A DNA stretch of 64,000 bases from Marinomonas atlantica (GCF_001639725.1 NZ_LTAW01000009.1:1-64000), one strand, 5' to 3'. Numbered from the stretch's first letter, positions 48,394-58,276 are shown. The notes: generated by a model from the letters alone, not told the origin. Program-made: numbers and translations.

Positions 48394-49822
48394 ACGTTGG
48401 TTCCAGTCCTTAACAGGTCAAATCGTTATCATCATGACGTTTGGTGTCGCGGCGGTGCAGCTGATCGGCTCAAGTATTTGGTTGCATCAAGTCGAAGCTG
48501 ATACCCGTGAAAACGTTCGTGAAGTGTCTAAGCATATGGCGTTTCGGATCGCTGCGACCGTCAGCTACTTCACATCACTACCGCAAAATTATCGCCATAT
48601 TGTCATTGATCAACTGCAAGATATGGGCGGAACACGGTTTTTTGTGACCTTGAATCGGGAAGAGATTTTAATCAACCCTATTGAAGATTCACCGCTTAAA
48701 GACATTGTCAAAGCAGAAGTTCAAAACACGCTGAGCAAACAGCTCGGTATCAGCAATGCCAAGATTGCCTTCTCTAGCCCCGAAGACTTACACGTTATCA
48801 ACAACCAGACGCGATTGATTGATTTACCTGAACGCTGGGGGCACCATAGTCTACTCGTCAAACCCCTCACACCACCGATTATTGTCATTCAAATCCCAAT
48901 CAACGACTCAGATTGGTTGTATTTGGCCAGCCTTATGCCAGATCCTTATTTTCTTGAAGAAACGACATCACCTCTGAGCCGTGACCGGGTCTTCTCATTA
49001 ATCGTGTCCGTGACAACAGTACTGCTGCTCACTCTACTCATTCTGCGCCGTACGACACGACCACTGGCAGTACTGGCCAGAGCGGCGGAACGTTTCGGTC
49101 AAGGAGACTTTAAACCCTTACGAGAAGTCGGTGCATTAGAAGTAAAGCATACGGCCCATGCTTTTAATGACATGCAGGCGAGGATTCAGCGTTACCTGAA
49201 TGATCGAGAGAAGCTATTCGCTGCCATTTCACATGACCTGAAAACCCCGATTACACGGCTTCGCTTACGCGCTGAAATGTTAGACGACGAGGACACCCGC
49301 GAAGCCATGGTACGCGATCTTGAAGACCTTGATTTGTTGGTAAAAGGCGCGATTCAGAGCGTAAAAGAAACCGATATTCACGAAAATCGCGTCGAAATCG
49401 ACATCATGCGCTACCTTAAAGACATTCAACACAGCGCTAATCAAATGACGCAAGCGATGACCATTATCGGCACCTTAAAGACCCCCTACATCGGCAAACC
49501 TTTGGCTATTCGCCGTTGCTTAGGAAACCTGATCGACAATGCGTTGTATTACGGTCATCATGCTGAAATCTACATAGAAGACGGGGCGAATGAATTGTGT
49601 ATCCGTATTTGCGATCAAGGCCCAGGAATTCCTGATACTAAGATGGACCATGTGTTCCAACCTTACACTCAGCTATCAAGCTCTCAAGGCGGACGCACAG
49701 GCAGTGTTGGCCTTGGTTTAAGCATAGCACGAAACATTGCTCGCGCTCATGGAGGGGAAGTATCTTTGCAAAACCGTGAACAGGGTGGCTTAGAAGTCCG
49801 TTTATGGCTCCCGCGCCACTAG
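48368..49822 (+). CDS. Membrane sensor histidine kinase
   Basis: 484 residues. Membrane helices near 16-36 and 217-237 flank a periplasmic domain. HAMP follows to about 290. The H-box FAAISHDLKTPITRLRLRAEML has its His near 300. The N-box NLIDNALYYG, G1 DQGPGIP and G2 GSVGLGLSIARNIA are intact. It should phosphorylate the overlapping OmpR-type regulator. The layout resembles EnvZ/RstB and GtrS. Its 3' end overlaps the convergent GGDEF-EAL gene by 21 bases. Confidence 0.93.
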   Translation: MMTTLHRVKRWFQSLTGQIVIIMTFGVAAVQLIGSSIWLHQVEADTRENVREVSKHMAFRIAATVSYFTSLPQNYRHIVIDQLQDMGGTRFFVTLNREEILINPIEDSPLKDIVKAEVQNTLSKQLGISNAKIAFSSPEDLHVINNQTRLIDLPERWGHHSLLVKPLTPPIIVIQIPINDSDWLYLASLMPDPYFLEETTSPLSRDRVFSLIVSVTTVLLLTLLILRRTTRPLAVLARAAERFGQGDFKPLREVGALEVKHTAHAFNDMQARIQRYLNDREKLFAAISHDLKTPITRLRLRAEMLDDEDTREAMVRDLEDLDLLVKGAIQSVKETDIHENRVEIDIMRYLKDIQHSANQMTQAMTIIGTLKTPYIGKPLAIRRCLGNLIDNALYYGHHAEIYIEDGANELCIRICDQGPGIPDTKMDHVFQPYTQLSSSQGGRTGSVGLGLSIARNIARAHGGEVSLQNREQGGLEVRLWLPRH

Positions 49823-51517
49823 GATCTGTTCACGTAATAACCCTGTCACGACATCGCTTGGTTGGGCTTTGGCAAACAAATATCCTTGTCCTTTATGACA
49901 ACCTTGGTTGGCCAAGGCCAATGATTGCTGCTCGGTTTCAATCCCTTCCGCAACCAAATCGAAACCTAGGCCTTCCGCTAAAAATACAATAGCTTGAGTG
50001 ATCATGGGATCAGACAAGTCTTCACTACCGCTGCCAGACACAAAACAGCGGTCGATCTTGATACGGTCTATCGGTAAGGTTTTCAGATAACGCATGGAGG
50101 AATAGCCAGTACCAAAATCATCAATTGCGATTCCTACTCCTAGTTTGCGAATTTCATTCAGCGCATACAAGCTCGTGAGGCCGCTGTCGACAAACACTTC
50201 TTCCGTTAACTCTAACATTAAAGTACCTGCCGGGATCTGATAGGCTTTTACCTTTTTCTGCACCACTTCTTCAAAACCTGCTTGGCGTAAGTGACGGGGG
50301 GATATATTGACCGACATGCTGACAACTAAGCCTTCATCAAGCCAGCGTCTTAGTTGCTGACAGGCGGTTTCTAACACCCATTCGCCTAACGCACCAATCA
50401 ATCCAACACGATTAGCCTCATCAATGAACTCCCCTGGCATAAGCAAATTGCCATCGGGAAGTCGCCAGCGGATCAACGCTTCTACGCCATGTATTTGGTG
50501 GGTATCGAGTGAAATAATAGGTTGATACTGTAATTCAAACTCGTTGTTAACTAAGGCTCTCTGTAGGCCATTTTCAACACGTGTTTCCTTATGCAAACGT
50601 GCCTGTAAGCTGTCGCTGAACACCATATGATGTTGATTGCTTTCAAGCTTTTTACACTCATACAGCGCCATGTCGGCTTTTCGCATGAGCTCAGAGACTG
50701 TCTCACCTTGGTCAGGGTACAAGGCGATGCCCATACTGGCAGATACTTCTAGATGCTTACAGTCTAGTATTGCGTGACGCGACACCTCAGCCAGAACTTT
50801 ATTGGCGATACCGTTTAAACTGGACACATCTTGGACGTTGTCCAGCAGTAATGTGAACTCATCACCACCAATACGTGCAACAAAGTCGCTGGAACGAATC
50901 GACTCTTGAATACGTTTCCCCACCAATGTCAGCAACATATCGCCCACATGATGACCTAACGTATCGTTTACGTTTTTAAAGCGGTCCAAATCTAGAAACG
51001 CTACGGCTAACCGAGTTTTATTGCGTCGCGCTCGCGCTATGGCCAGCTCCGCATGCTCTTCAAAGATCAAACGATTTCCCAATCCCGTTAGCGGATCTCG
51101 TTTGATCAACATTGAGATTTGCTGCTCTGCTTTTTTGCGCTCAATCGAGTGTCGCACACTGCGCTCAAGGAGCGCGGTTGTCAGTTCATCTTTGGGAATA
51201 AAATCTGACGCACCAAGCTGCATCAGTACATCGTCTAACTCTGACGGATCCCCTCCAGTCAGGACGATGATTGGCGTTTCAAAACCAATTAATTTAGCGT
51301 GTTTAAACAAATCTATGGCCGTATGGCCATCTAAAAAATAGTCCGCCAAAACGGCATCAAATTCCTGCTCGACTAAAGCCTTCACTGCTTCAGCAAAACT
51401 AGCCACATGGTACAAATCAAAGTGAGAACGATGTGCTCGCGAAAGATACGTACGCAGTAGAATAAAATCTTCGTAATCGTCTTCGATCACAAGAACAGAT
51501 AAGTTAGTCTTATCCAC
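49802..51517 (-). CDS. Receiver-GGDEF-EAL c-di-GMP protein
   Basis: 571 residues. An N-terminal receiver has Asp in FDAVLADYFLDG near 58. GGDEF is intact (RIGGDEFTLL near 217), preceded by RSSD at the inhibitory I-site spacing. The EAL domain contains HGVEALIRWR near 335, and LTEEVF and DDFGTGYSSMRYLK are present, as needed for phosphodiesterase activity. Both synthesis and breakdown of c-di-GMP look possible, with phosphorylation control through the receiver. It follows a single-receiver gene by 18 bases and is the last gene of a three-gene operon. Confidence 0.93.
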   Translation of the reverse strand: MDKTNLSVLVIEDDYEDFILLRTYLSRAHRSHFDLYHVASFAEAVKALVEQEFDAVLADYFLDGHTAIDLFKHAKLIGFETPIIVLTGGDPSELDDVLMQLGASDFIPKDELTTALLERSVRHSIERKKAEQQISMLIKRDPLTGLGNRLIFEEHAELAIARARRNKTRLAVAFLDLDRFKNVNDTLGHHVGDMLLTLVGKRIQESIRSSDFVARIGGDEFTLLLDNVQDVSSLNGIANKVLAEVSRHAILDCKHLEVSASMGIALYPDQGETVSELMRKADMALYECKKLESNQHHMVFSDSLQARLHKETRVENGLQRALVNNEFELQYQPIISLDTHQIHGVEALIRWRLPDGNLLMPGEFIDEANRVGLIGALGEWVLETACQQLRRWLDEGLVVSMSVNISPRHLRQAGFEEVVQKKVKAYQIPAGTLMLELTEEVFVDSGLTSLYALNEIRKLGVGIAIDDFGTGYSSMRYLKTLPIDRIKIDRCFVSGSGSEDLSDPMITQAIVFLAEGLGFDLVAEGIETEQQSLALANQGCHKGQGYLFAKAQPSDVVTGLLREQILVAREP

Positions 51518-51535
51518 GACGCCTCCTTACTAAGT

Positions 51536-51961
51536 TTATTGCTCCACATAGCGCCTGCACAAAATATCAAGTTTATGAGTCAGGTCTTGTACTCGATCTG
51601 GTTTACCAAGATGATCATCGGCCCCTAAAGACAAACTTTTCACGCGTTCTTCTGCCATCCCTGAGGTAGAAAACACAACAATAATAAGGTCTTTATATTG
51701 CGTTTCGCAACGCAACTCTCTCAGCCATTCTAAGCCAGTCTTACACGGCATATTTAAATCTAATAATAAGATAACAGCAGATTCCCGAGACTGCGTCATA
51801 TAGTCTTCAGAAAGGTAAAACGTAAACGCTTGGCTCGTCTGTATATGCTGAAACGGCACATCATATTCAAGACCCTTAATCGCCGTTGAGACCAACAATG
51901 CATCTTCAGGGTCATCATCAAGCATCACGATGCGCACCGGCTTTGCGTTAACCTGAGACAT
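51536..51961 (-). CDS. Single-domain response regulator (Rcp1-like)
   Basis: 141 residues from MSQVNAKPVRIVMLDDDPED. The ATG at 51961 follows AGGTGGA; a start ten codons upstream would lie deep in the kinase gene. The receiver has the DDDPED cluster, phospho-acceptor Asp in VILLLDLNMPCKTGL near 65 and Lys in DDHLGKPDRV near 118. There is no output domain. It overlaps the kinase gene by 14 bases, so it is probably the direct phosphorelay partner of that kinase. Confidence 0.9.
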   Translation of the reverse strand: MSQVNAKPVRIVMLDDDPEDALLVSTAIKGLEYDVPFQHIQTSQAFTFYLSEDYMTQSRESAVILLLDLNMPCKTGLEWLRELRCETQYKDLIIVVFSTSGMAEERVKSLSLGADDHLGKPDRVQDLTHKLDILCRRYVEQ

Positions 51962-53525
51962 GCTGATCCACCTGCTGTTTAGGTAATTCAATCAACATCG
52001 TTGTACCTTCTCCCTCTTGCGACTGGGCAACAATTGTTCCGCCATGTCGCAACACTATCTTGCGACAAATTGCGAGTCCCATACCGGTACCAGAATAATC
52101 CTGACGATCATGTAACCGCTTAAATATCTCAAAAACCTGTTCGGAGAATTGCGGATCAAAACCAATCCCATTATCACGCAATTCCAAATGAATACTGTCT
52201 TCTTTTTCCTGTCCAGATATAAACACTTCGGGTGCTCGATCTGGGTGATGATATTTCAAGCTGTTGCTGATTAAGTTCTGAAACAATTGCCGCATTTGTA
52301 CTTGGTCAACCTCGGCACTGGGCAGAGATTCAATGTGTATTTGAGCTTGAGTTTCTTCAATAATCAGCTGTAAGTCTTCCAGCACTTCCTCTAATAAAGG
52401 ATTCAGCCTAACACTCTTAAAAGGATTTGCCTTTGACGTCACACGGCTGTACGCCAATAAATCCGTTAATAAATCTCGCATGCGTTGAGCCGCATTGACA
52501 ATATAACCTGAAAAAACCTGACCTTCTTCATTAAATTTCCCATACTCACCTTCTTGTAACAGGATCGAAAAGGAAATGATTTTACGCAGTGGCTCACGTA
52601 AATCGTGGGACGCAATGAAAGCAAATTCCTGTAACTCTCGGTTCGATACCTCTAATGCTTCATTACGTTCATGGATACGCTTTTCGTAGGCTTTACGCTC
52701 ACTAATATCAACAATGGCGGCTACAATTTCAGTATTACCATCCAATTCCACTGGATGTAACCCCACCTCTAGTGGCACATATGAGCCATCTAACCGTGCG
52801 CCATACAAATCCCGTCGAGCTCCCATCTTGCGTTTCGAAGGTTTGGCCTGAAACCCATCGCGGTCCACCTCATGACGCTCCCGTAATTCACTCGGTACTA
52901 AACTGTCGACAGATCGTCCGACTAACTCTTGCACCTGACAACGAAAAATGGAAGCGACCATGCTGTTTGCTTGAGTAATAATGCCTTCTCGATTGACTAC
53001 CAGCATGCCATTGGGTGCCGACTCAAAAATGCTCATCATGCGTTTGTTGGCTTGTTCTGTAGCCTGCACTTCCTGCTCTAACTTGTCTTTGATTTCTTGC
53101 AGCTCACTGGTACGCAGCGCGACTTCATGCTCTAAAGAGTCGGACAAACGGCGGAGTTCTGCTTCGACGCTACGTCGACGATCAATCTCTTCTTGCAAAC
53201 GTTGATTGTTTAAATGCAGTGATTTGGATCGCTTTTTTTCACGCCAATTAAATAAAATATACAACAACGCTAGCGTCGCACCGATGCCATAGACAACACT
53301 TGAAAGCATAGTCACCATGCCAGAAAAGGATTCAGGGTGATAATGTGAATGGTCAAACACCAGATCAATGACAGACAGGCTGATCAATATTAACGATAGC
53401 CCAAGTAGGCTTTTTGGCCTCTCTTGGTCTGACTTGTTTTGAGAAAGTTTCCAAACAAAAAAAAGCGCTAAGGCGTAAGTGGCGAGAAAAAAAACATCCA
53501 TCCCTAAATAGATTTGTGTGCTCAC
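51948..53525 (-). CDS. PAS sensor histidine kinase
   Basis: 525 residues. Three N-terminal membrane segments lie within about 1-95. A coiled coil (about 100-160) and a PAS domain (FESAPNGMLVVNREGIITQAN, about 162-280) follow. The H-box FAFIASHDLREPLRKIISF, near 305, is of the phytochrome-like HisKA type. N-box LISNSLKYH, G1 DNGIGF and G2 GTGMGLAICRKI are intact. It probably signals through the next two genes, a single receiver and a receiver-GGDEF-EAL protein, to adjust c-di-GMP. The stimulus is unknown. Confidence 0.92.
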   Translation of the reverse strand: MSTQIYLGMDVFFLATYALALFFVWKLSQNKSDQERPKSLLGLSLILISLSVIDLVFDHSHYHPESFSGMVTMLSSVVYGIGATLALLYILFNWREKKRSKSLHLNNQRLQEEIDRRRSVEAELRRLSDSLEHEVALRTSELQEIKDKLEQEVQATEQANKRMMSIFESAPNGMLVVNREGIITQANSMVASIFRCQVQELVGRSVDSLVPSELRERHEVDRDGFQAKPSKRKMGARRDLYGARLDGSYVPLEVGLHPVELDGNTEIVAAIVDISERKAYEKRIHERNEALEVSNRELQEFAFIASHDLREPLRKIISFSILLQEGEYGKFNEEGQVFSGYIVNAAQRMRDLLTDLLAYSRVTSKANPFKSVRLNPLLEEVLEDLQLIIEETQAQIHIESLPSAEVDQVQMRQLFQNLISNSLKYHHPDRAPEVFISGQEKEDSIHLELRDNGIGFDPQFSEQVFEIFKRLHDRQDYSGTGMGLAICRKIVLRHGGTIVAQSQEGEGTTMLIELPKQQVDQHVSG

Positions 53526-53819
53526 AATGTCTCCTTGCCTTATTAGGTAAAACCTAAATACTTTTTAAGTGTAGTTGAAGATCATTAATGCACAGTAACA
53601 TGAAATGTATAAGATAAATTTATTACATATCAAATACCTTACGACTCTCGAAATACAACCCTGCAAGACTTTGATACATTTGGTTGCTCTACTTTACTAC
53701 CTCCGTGCATAAGGTTTGCTACATTTGTCATGTCTAAGTGAGCATTTTTTATGCTGACGACCTAGATTGATAAAAACGTTAGTTACAAAGTCCCATAACA
53801 ATAACAAGGGTTACTGACC

Positions 53820-55067
53820 ATGAAAAAGATTGCATTAGGTTTATCGAGTCTTGCCATTTCTGTTGCAGCGGCGACAGCACACGCAGGTGAAGTAGAAGTA
53901 CTACATTGGTGGACATCCGGTGGTGAAGCCGCTTCGATCAACGTTTTAAAAGACTTGATGACAGAAGAAGGCCACACTTGGAAAGACTTTGCTGTAGCGG
54001 GTGGCGGCGGTGAATCTGCAATGACCGTTCTAAAATCTCGCGCAATCGCCGGCAACCCGCCTGCGGCTGCACAAATCAAAGGCCCTACTATTCAAGAATG
54101 GGGCGACTTAGGCTTCCTAACGAACCTTGATGCAGTTGCCGAACAAGGTCAGTGGGATGTTGTCCTTCCTCAAGTTGTCAGCGATGTCATGAAATACGAC
54201 GGCCACTATGTAGCAGCGCCGGTTAACGTGCACCGTGTAAACTGGATGTGGGCGAACCCTGAAATCTTCAAAAAAGCGGGCGCAAGCATTCCAACCACTT
54301 GGGATCAGTTCTTCGAAGCGGCAGACAAAATCAAAGCAGCTGGTTTCACGCCACTTGCTCACGGCGGTCAAGCTTGGCAAGACGCGACACTATTCGAAGC
54401 TATTGCTCTGTCTAAAGGTTCACAATTCTACAGCGCTGCCTTTATCGGTCTAGACGATGCGACATTGCGTGGCGACGAAATGGTTGATGTGTTTAAAAAG
54501 TTCAAGAAGACACGTGACTACGTAGACCAAGGTTTCTCAGGCCGAGATTGGAACATTGCTACCTCAATGGTAATCAACGGTGAAGCAGCAATGCAAATCA
54601 TGGGTGACTGGGCGAAAGGTGAGTTCACAGCGGCAGGCAAAAAAGCTGGCATTGATTACGTCTGTTACGCAGCGCCAGGCACAAGCGGGCAGTTTACGTT
54701 TAACATCGACTCTCTAGCGATGTTCCAAGTGGACGATGAAGGTGCGCAAAGTGCTCAGCAAGATCTTGCAAAACTAATGCTTGAGCCAACGTTCCAAGAA
54801 ACCTTTAACCTAAACAAAGGTTCTATCCCTGCACGTTTGAACATGCCTCGTGACAAGTTCGATACCTGTGCACACTCTTCAATGGATGCCTTCCTAGCAA
54901 GTTCAACAACGGGCAACCTCGTACCAAGTATGGCACACGGCATGGCTGTAAACTCAATGGTACAGGGTGCAGTATTTGATGTGGTCACTAACTTCTACAA
55001 CAGCGAGTCCATGACCGCTGAAGAAGCAGTAGATCGTCTTGCTCGTACCATTAAAGCAAGCATGTAA
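53820..55067 (+). CDS. gtsA: Glucose-type ABC transporter solute-binding protein
   Basis: 415 residues. A Sec signal peptide MKKIALGLSSLAISVAAATAHA is followed by GEVEVLHWWTSGGEA, as in Pseudomonas GtsA and other family 1 sugar-binding proteins. NIDSLAMFQVDD and the Trp-rich region NVHRVNWMWANPEIF match the glucose/mannose group. It is the first gene of gtsA-B-C-D. The 294 bases upstream contain no gene and should hold the promoter. Glucose as substrate is inferred from family resemblance. Confidence 0.92.
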   Translation: MKKIALGLSSLAISVAAATAHAGEVEVLHWWTSGGEAASINVLKDLMTEEGHTWKDFAVAGGGGESAMTVLKSRAIAGNPPAAAQIKGPTIQEWGDLGFLTNLDAVAEQGQWDVVLPQVVSDVMKYDGHYVAAPVNVHRVNWMWANPEIFKKAGASIPTTWDQFFEAADKIKAAGFTPLAHGGQAWQDATLFEAIALSKGSQFYSAAFIGLDDATLRGDEMVDVFKKFKKTRDYVDQGFSGRDWNIATSMVINGEAAMQIMGDWAKGEFTAAGKKAGIDYVCYAAPGTSGQFTFNIDSLAMFQVDDEGAQSAQQDLAKLMLEPTFQETFNLNKGSIPARLNMPRDKFDTCAHSSMDAFLASSTTGNLVPSMAHGMAVNSMVQGAVFDVVTNFYNSESMTAEEAVDRLARTIKASM

Positions 55068-55082
55068 TACACGCTACAATCT

Positions 55083-55106
55083 GAGGCCAGCCTAAGGGTT
55101 GGCCTC
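55083..55106 (+). terminator. Intra-operon hairpin between gtsA and gtsB
   Basis: GAGGCCAGCC (55083-55092) pairs with GGTTGGCCTC (55097-55106), with one G-T pair and a 4-base loop, followed by a C/T-rich stretch. It likely lowers read-through or protects the gtsA mRNA 3' end, giving excess binding protein; this is inferred. Confidence 0.7.
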
Positions 55107-55137
55107 TCTTCTCTCCTTTAAAGTAGAAGCCCCGATT

Positions 55138-56067
55138 ATGAACAAAAACGCCGCCAATGCTGGGTCTGGAGCGACTCAAGCAGGTCGTCCTGCGCGCCTG
55201 AGTTTAGCCGATTGGATACCCAAAATCGTCATGGCACCGACTGTCGTAGCGGCCGTCGTGTGTATCTACGGCTACATGATATGGACTGCCGTACTCTCTT
55301 TCACAAATTCTCGTATGCTGCCTTCGTACAAATTCGTTGGCCTAGAACAATACGAGCGTTTATTTATGAATGACCGCTGGATCGTGGCTCTGACTAACCT
55401 TGGGGTATTCGGTGGTTTGTTTATCCTGATTTGTTTGTTTCTTGGCGTCATGTTGGCGATATTCCTAGATCAAAAGATTCGAGCAGAAGGCGCGATTCGT
55501 ACGATTTACCTTTACCCAATGGCGATCTCATTCATCGTAACGGGTACCGCATGGAAGTGGTTGCTTAACCCGACCAACGGTATCGAAAAAATGATGATCG
55601 AACTGGGCTTTGAAGACTTCCGCTTTAACTGGCTGTCTGATCCAGACATGGTTGTGTACTGTTTGGTCATTGCGGCCGTATGGCAAGCATCTGGCTTCGT
55701 CATGGCGCTTTTCTTAGCCGGTCTGCGTGGTGTGGACGGTGAAATGATCAAAGCCGCTCAACTCGATGGCGCGGGCATTATTACCACTTACCGACGCATT
55801 ATTTTGCCATCGCTAAAACCTGTCTTTTTCAGTGCGTTAGTGATCCTGTCACACATTGCCATCAAGAGTTTCGACTTAGTCGCCGCGTTGACCAATGGCG
55901 GTCCAGGCTATTCGTCTGATCTACCGGCCAACTTCATGTATGCACACGCCTTTACCCGTAGCCAGATCGGTTTAGGTGCCGCCTCTGCAATGGTCATGTT
56001 GGGCTGTGTTTTGGCGATCCTGATCCCTTACTTGTACTCAGAACTACGAGGTGAGCGCCATGAGTAA
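55138..56067 (+). CDS. gtsB: Glucose-type ABC transporter permease
   Basis: 309 residues from MNKNAANAGSGATQAG; the upstream codons in the same frame run through the intra-operon hairpin and are rejected. Six membrane helices are visible, with the EAA loop EMIKAAQLDGAGIITTYRRIILPSL near 217. It is of the MalF/UgpA type without a large periplasmic loop. It forms the channel with the next permease, whose start overlaps its end by 8 bases. Confidence 0.92.
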   Translation: MNKNAANAGSGATQAGRPARLSLADWIPKIVMAPTVVAAVVCIYGYMIWTAVLSFTNSRMLPSYKFVGLEQYERLFMNDRWIVALTNLGVFGGLFILICLFLGVMLAIFLDQKIRAEGAIRTIYLYPMAISFIVTGTAWKWLLNPTNGIEKMMIELGFEDFRFNWLSDPDMVVYCLVIAAVWQASGFVMALFLAGLRGVDGEMIKAAQLDGAGIITTYRRIILPSLKPVFFSALVILSHIAIKSFDLVAALTNGGPGYSSDLPANFMYAHAFTRSQIGLGAASAMVMLGCVLAILIPYLYSELRGERHE

Positions 56068-56941
56068 TGTAGCAAAACGCCAGACTTCTGGGTTAGACAA
56101 GGTATTACGTGTAGCGCTGTATGTTTGCTTATTAGCGATGGCGACCGTGTACTTAGCACCGTTCATCGTCATGCTGCTTACGTCCTTAAAAGACGTAGAA
56201 GAGATTCGCAGCGGCACCTTGTTGTCACTACCAGGTTCCATAGACTTCAGCGCGTGGTCAAAAGCGTGGAGCGGAGCGTGTACCGGCAGCCAATGTGAAG
56301 GCATGGCGCCGTACTTTATGAACTCGTTCAAGATCGTTATTCCTGCTGTGGCGATTTCGACACTGCTGGGTGCGATCAATGGTTACGTCATTTCCCACTG
56401 GAAATTCCGTGGCAGCGACTTTTTCTTTGCCGCACTGTTGGTGGGTTGTTTTATTCCATTCCAAGTGATCCTGCTGCCAATGGCGCGTACTTTGGGCTGG
56501 TTAGGTATCGCGAACACCACAACAGGCTTGGTGCTGGTACACGTGGTATACGGTGTGGCGTTTACGACTTTGTTCTTCCGTAACTTCTATCAATCTATCC
56601 CGGGAGAGCTGATCAAAGCGGCGCGCTTAGATGGTGCCGGTTTCTTTACCATCTTCTACCGTATTATCTTGCCTGTTTCGACGCCGATCATCGTCGTTAC
56701 GGTTATTTGGCAGTTCACGCAAATTTGGAACGACTTCCTATTTGGCGTGGCGTTCTCTGGCTTCGACACACAACCTGTGACGGTAGCCCTTAACAACCTC
56801 GTTAACACCAGCTTCGGTGGTAAGGAATACAACGTCGACATGGCCGCCGCCATCATCGCCGCCCTACCGACCCTATTGGTTTATGTGTTAGCAGGTAAGT
56901 ATTTCGTACGCGGCCTCACAGCCGGTGCGGTTAAAGGTTAA
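56060..56941 (+). CDS. gtsC: Glucose-type ABC transporter permease
   Basis: 293 residues from the ATG at 56060, preceded by GAGGTGAG and overlapping the gtsB stop by 8 bases. Six membrane helices are present, with the EAA loop ELIKAARLDGAGFFTIFYRIILPVS near 186. It is of the MalG/UgpE type. It would pair with the previous permease and the MalK-like ATPase encoded next. Confidence 0.92.
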   Translation: MSNVAKRQTSGLDKVLRVALYVCLLAMATVYLAPFIVMLLTSLKDVEEIRSGTLLSLPGSIDFSAWSKAWSGACTGSQCEGMAPYFMNSFKIVIPAVAISTLLGAINGYVISHWKFRGSDFFFAALLVGCFIPFQVILLPMARTLGWLGIANTTTGLVLVHVVYGVAFTTLFFRNFYQSIPGELIKAARLDGAGFFTIFYRIILPVSTPIIVVTVIWQFTQIWNDFLFGVAFSGFDTQPVTVALNNLVNTSFGGKEYNVDMAAAIIAALPTLLVYVLAGKYFVRGLTAGAVKG

Positions 56942-57009
56942 GTTTGTAAGGTTGAACCGTGCGCCGGCGACAACATCCGCCGGCCCGTTACAGAATTTGG
57001 AGAAACAAC

Positions 57010-58119
57010 ATGGCAAATCTCGTCATTGAAAATGTTAAAAAACGCTACGGCCAAACAGAAATTCTAAAAGGCATCAATATTTCCATCGAGGCCGGTGAAT
57101 TTCTGATCCTAGTAGGCCCATCTGGCTGTGGTAAATCCACACTAATGAATTCGATTGCTGGCCTTGAAGACGTGTCTGAAGGGCGCATCTTAATCGACGA
57201 CGACGACGTTACTTACTCAAGCCCGAAAGACCGCGACATCGCGATGGTGTTCCAGTCTTACGCACTGTATCCAAATATGACCGTTGCCGAGAACATCTCA
57301 TTCGGTTTAGAAATGCGTAAAGTGCCAAAAGACGAGCGTGAAGCTGAAGTACAGCGTGTCGCAGATATGCTGCAAATCGGTCACTTGCTGAAGCGTAAGC
57401 CCGCTCAACTGTCAGGTGGTCAGCGTCAACGTGTTGCCATGGGGCGTGCCTTAGCTCGCCGCCCTAAGATGTACCTTTTCGACGAGCCATTGTCGAACCT
57501 TGATGCCAAGCTGCGTGTAGAAATGCGTACGGAAATCAAAAAGCTACACCAAAAACTGGGCACCACCATCGTCTACGTGACCCACGACCAAATCGAAGCC
57601 ATGACATTGGCCGACCGCATTGCCGTTATGAAAGACGGTGAAGTACAGCAACTGGGCACACCACAAGAAATCTACGACAACCCAACTAATTTGTTCGTAG
57701 CAGGCTTCATGGGTTCTCCAGCAATGAACTTCGTCCCAGCGAAAGTGGTTGAGCAGAACGGTGCATTCGCATTGGAACTGCAAGCCAGCAAGCCAACCAT
57801 TGTCCCCTTCTCAGATCAAGAAAGCCTGAAACCCTACTTAGGCAAAGAGATCCTATTGGGACTGCGCCCTGAAATGATTACCGAGCCGCAGCCACACAAA
57901 GAAGGCGCTGCGTTTGTCGTCACTGCGGACATTGATGTCGAAGTCACCGAACCAATGGGTGCCGACACCATGGTGTTAACCCGTATTTCAGAAGCCGAAG
58001 TCAACTGCCGCTGTAATCCTGTTTACCCAACTAAAGCCGGTGAAACCATCGCCATGATGCTTGATACCTCCAAAGCCGTCGCGTTTGATAAAGACACTGG
58101 CGAACGTATCGATCAGTAG
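57010..58119 (+). CDS. gtsD: Sugar ABC transporter ATP-binding protein (MalK/UgpC/MsmK type)
   Basis: 369 residues from MANLVIENVKKRYGQ behind TTTGGAGAAAC. Walker A GPSGCGKST lies near 38, the signature LSGGQRQRVAMGRA near 135, Walker B MYLFDEPLSNLD near 155 and THDQIEAMTLADR near 190. A TOBE/OB regulatory tail follows from about 235, ending with the MalK-like GLRPEMI. It powers the gts transporter. A strong terminator follows at 58148-58173. Confidence 0.93.
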   Translation: MANLVIENVKKRYGQTEILKGINISIEAGEFLILVGPSGCGKSTLMNSIAGLEDVSEGRILIDDDDVTYSSPKDRDIAMVFQSYALYPNMTVAENISFGLEMRKVPKDEREAEVQRVADMLQIGHLLKRKPAQLSGGQRQRVAMGRALARRPKMYLFDEPLSNLDAKLRVEMRTEIKKLHQKLGTTIVYVTHDQIEAMTLADRIAVMKDGEVQQLGTPQEIYDNPTNLFVAGFMGSPAMNFVPAKVVEQNGAFALELQASKPTIVPFSDQESLKPYLGKEILLGLRPEMITEPQPHKEGAAFVVTADIDVEVTEPMGADTMVLTRISEAEVNCRCNPVYPTKAGETIAMMLDTSKAVAFDKDTGERIDQ

Positions 58120-58147
58120 CTTTTAACCGTTGTTTAAGAGAAAGTTT

Positions 58148-58173
58148 GCCGGCCCTAGGGCCGGCTTTTTTTT
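58148..58173 (+). terminator. Intrinsic terminator of the gts operon
   Basis: GCCGGCCC (58148-58155) pairs with GGGCCGGC (58158-58165), followed by eight T. Confidence 0.93.
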
Positions 58174-58276
58174 GACGCGCTGGAAAGCAAGCGGGATAAA
58201 TGTATGCCTGAATCAGTGGCTTCATCCACGATTTCGCCAAAACTAGCGACTCTCATTAAAAATACGACCTCATTCC

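Noticed and set aside
58175-58276. Possible coding remnant left of the IS4 element (minus-strand MRVASFGEIVDEA)
   Set aside because: Short, no family recognised and no ribosome binding site; too little to annotate as a gene.
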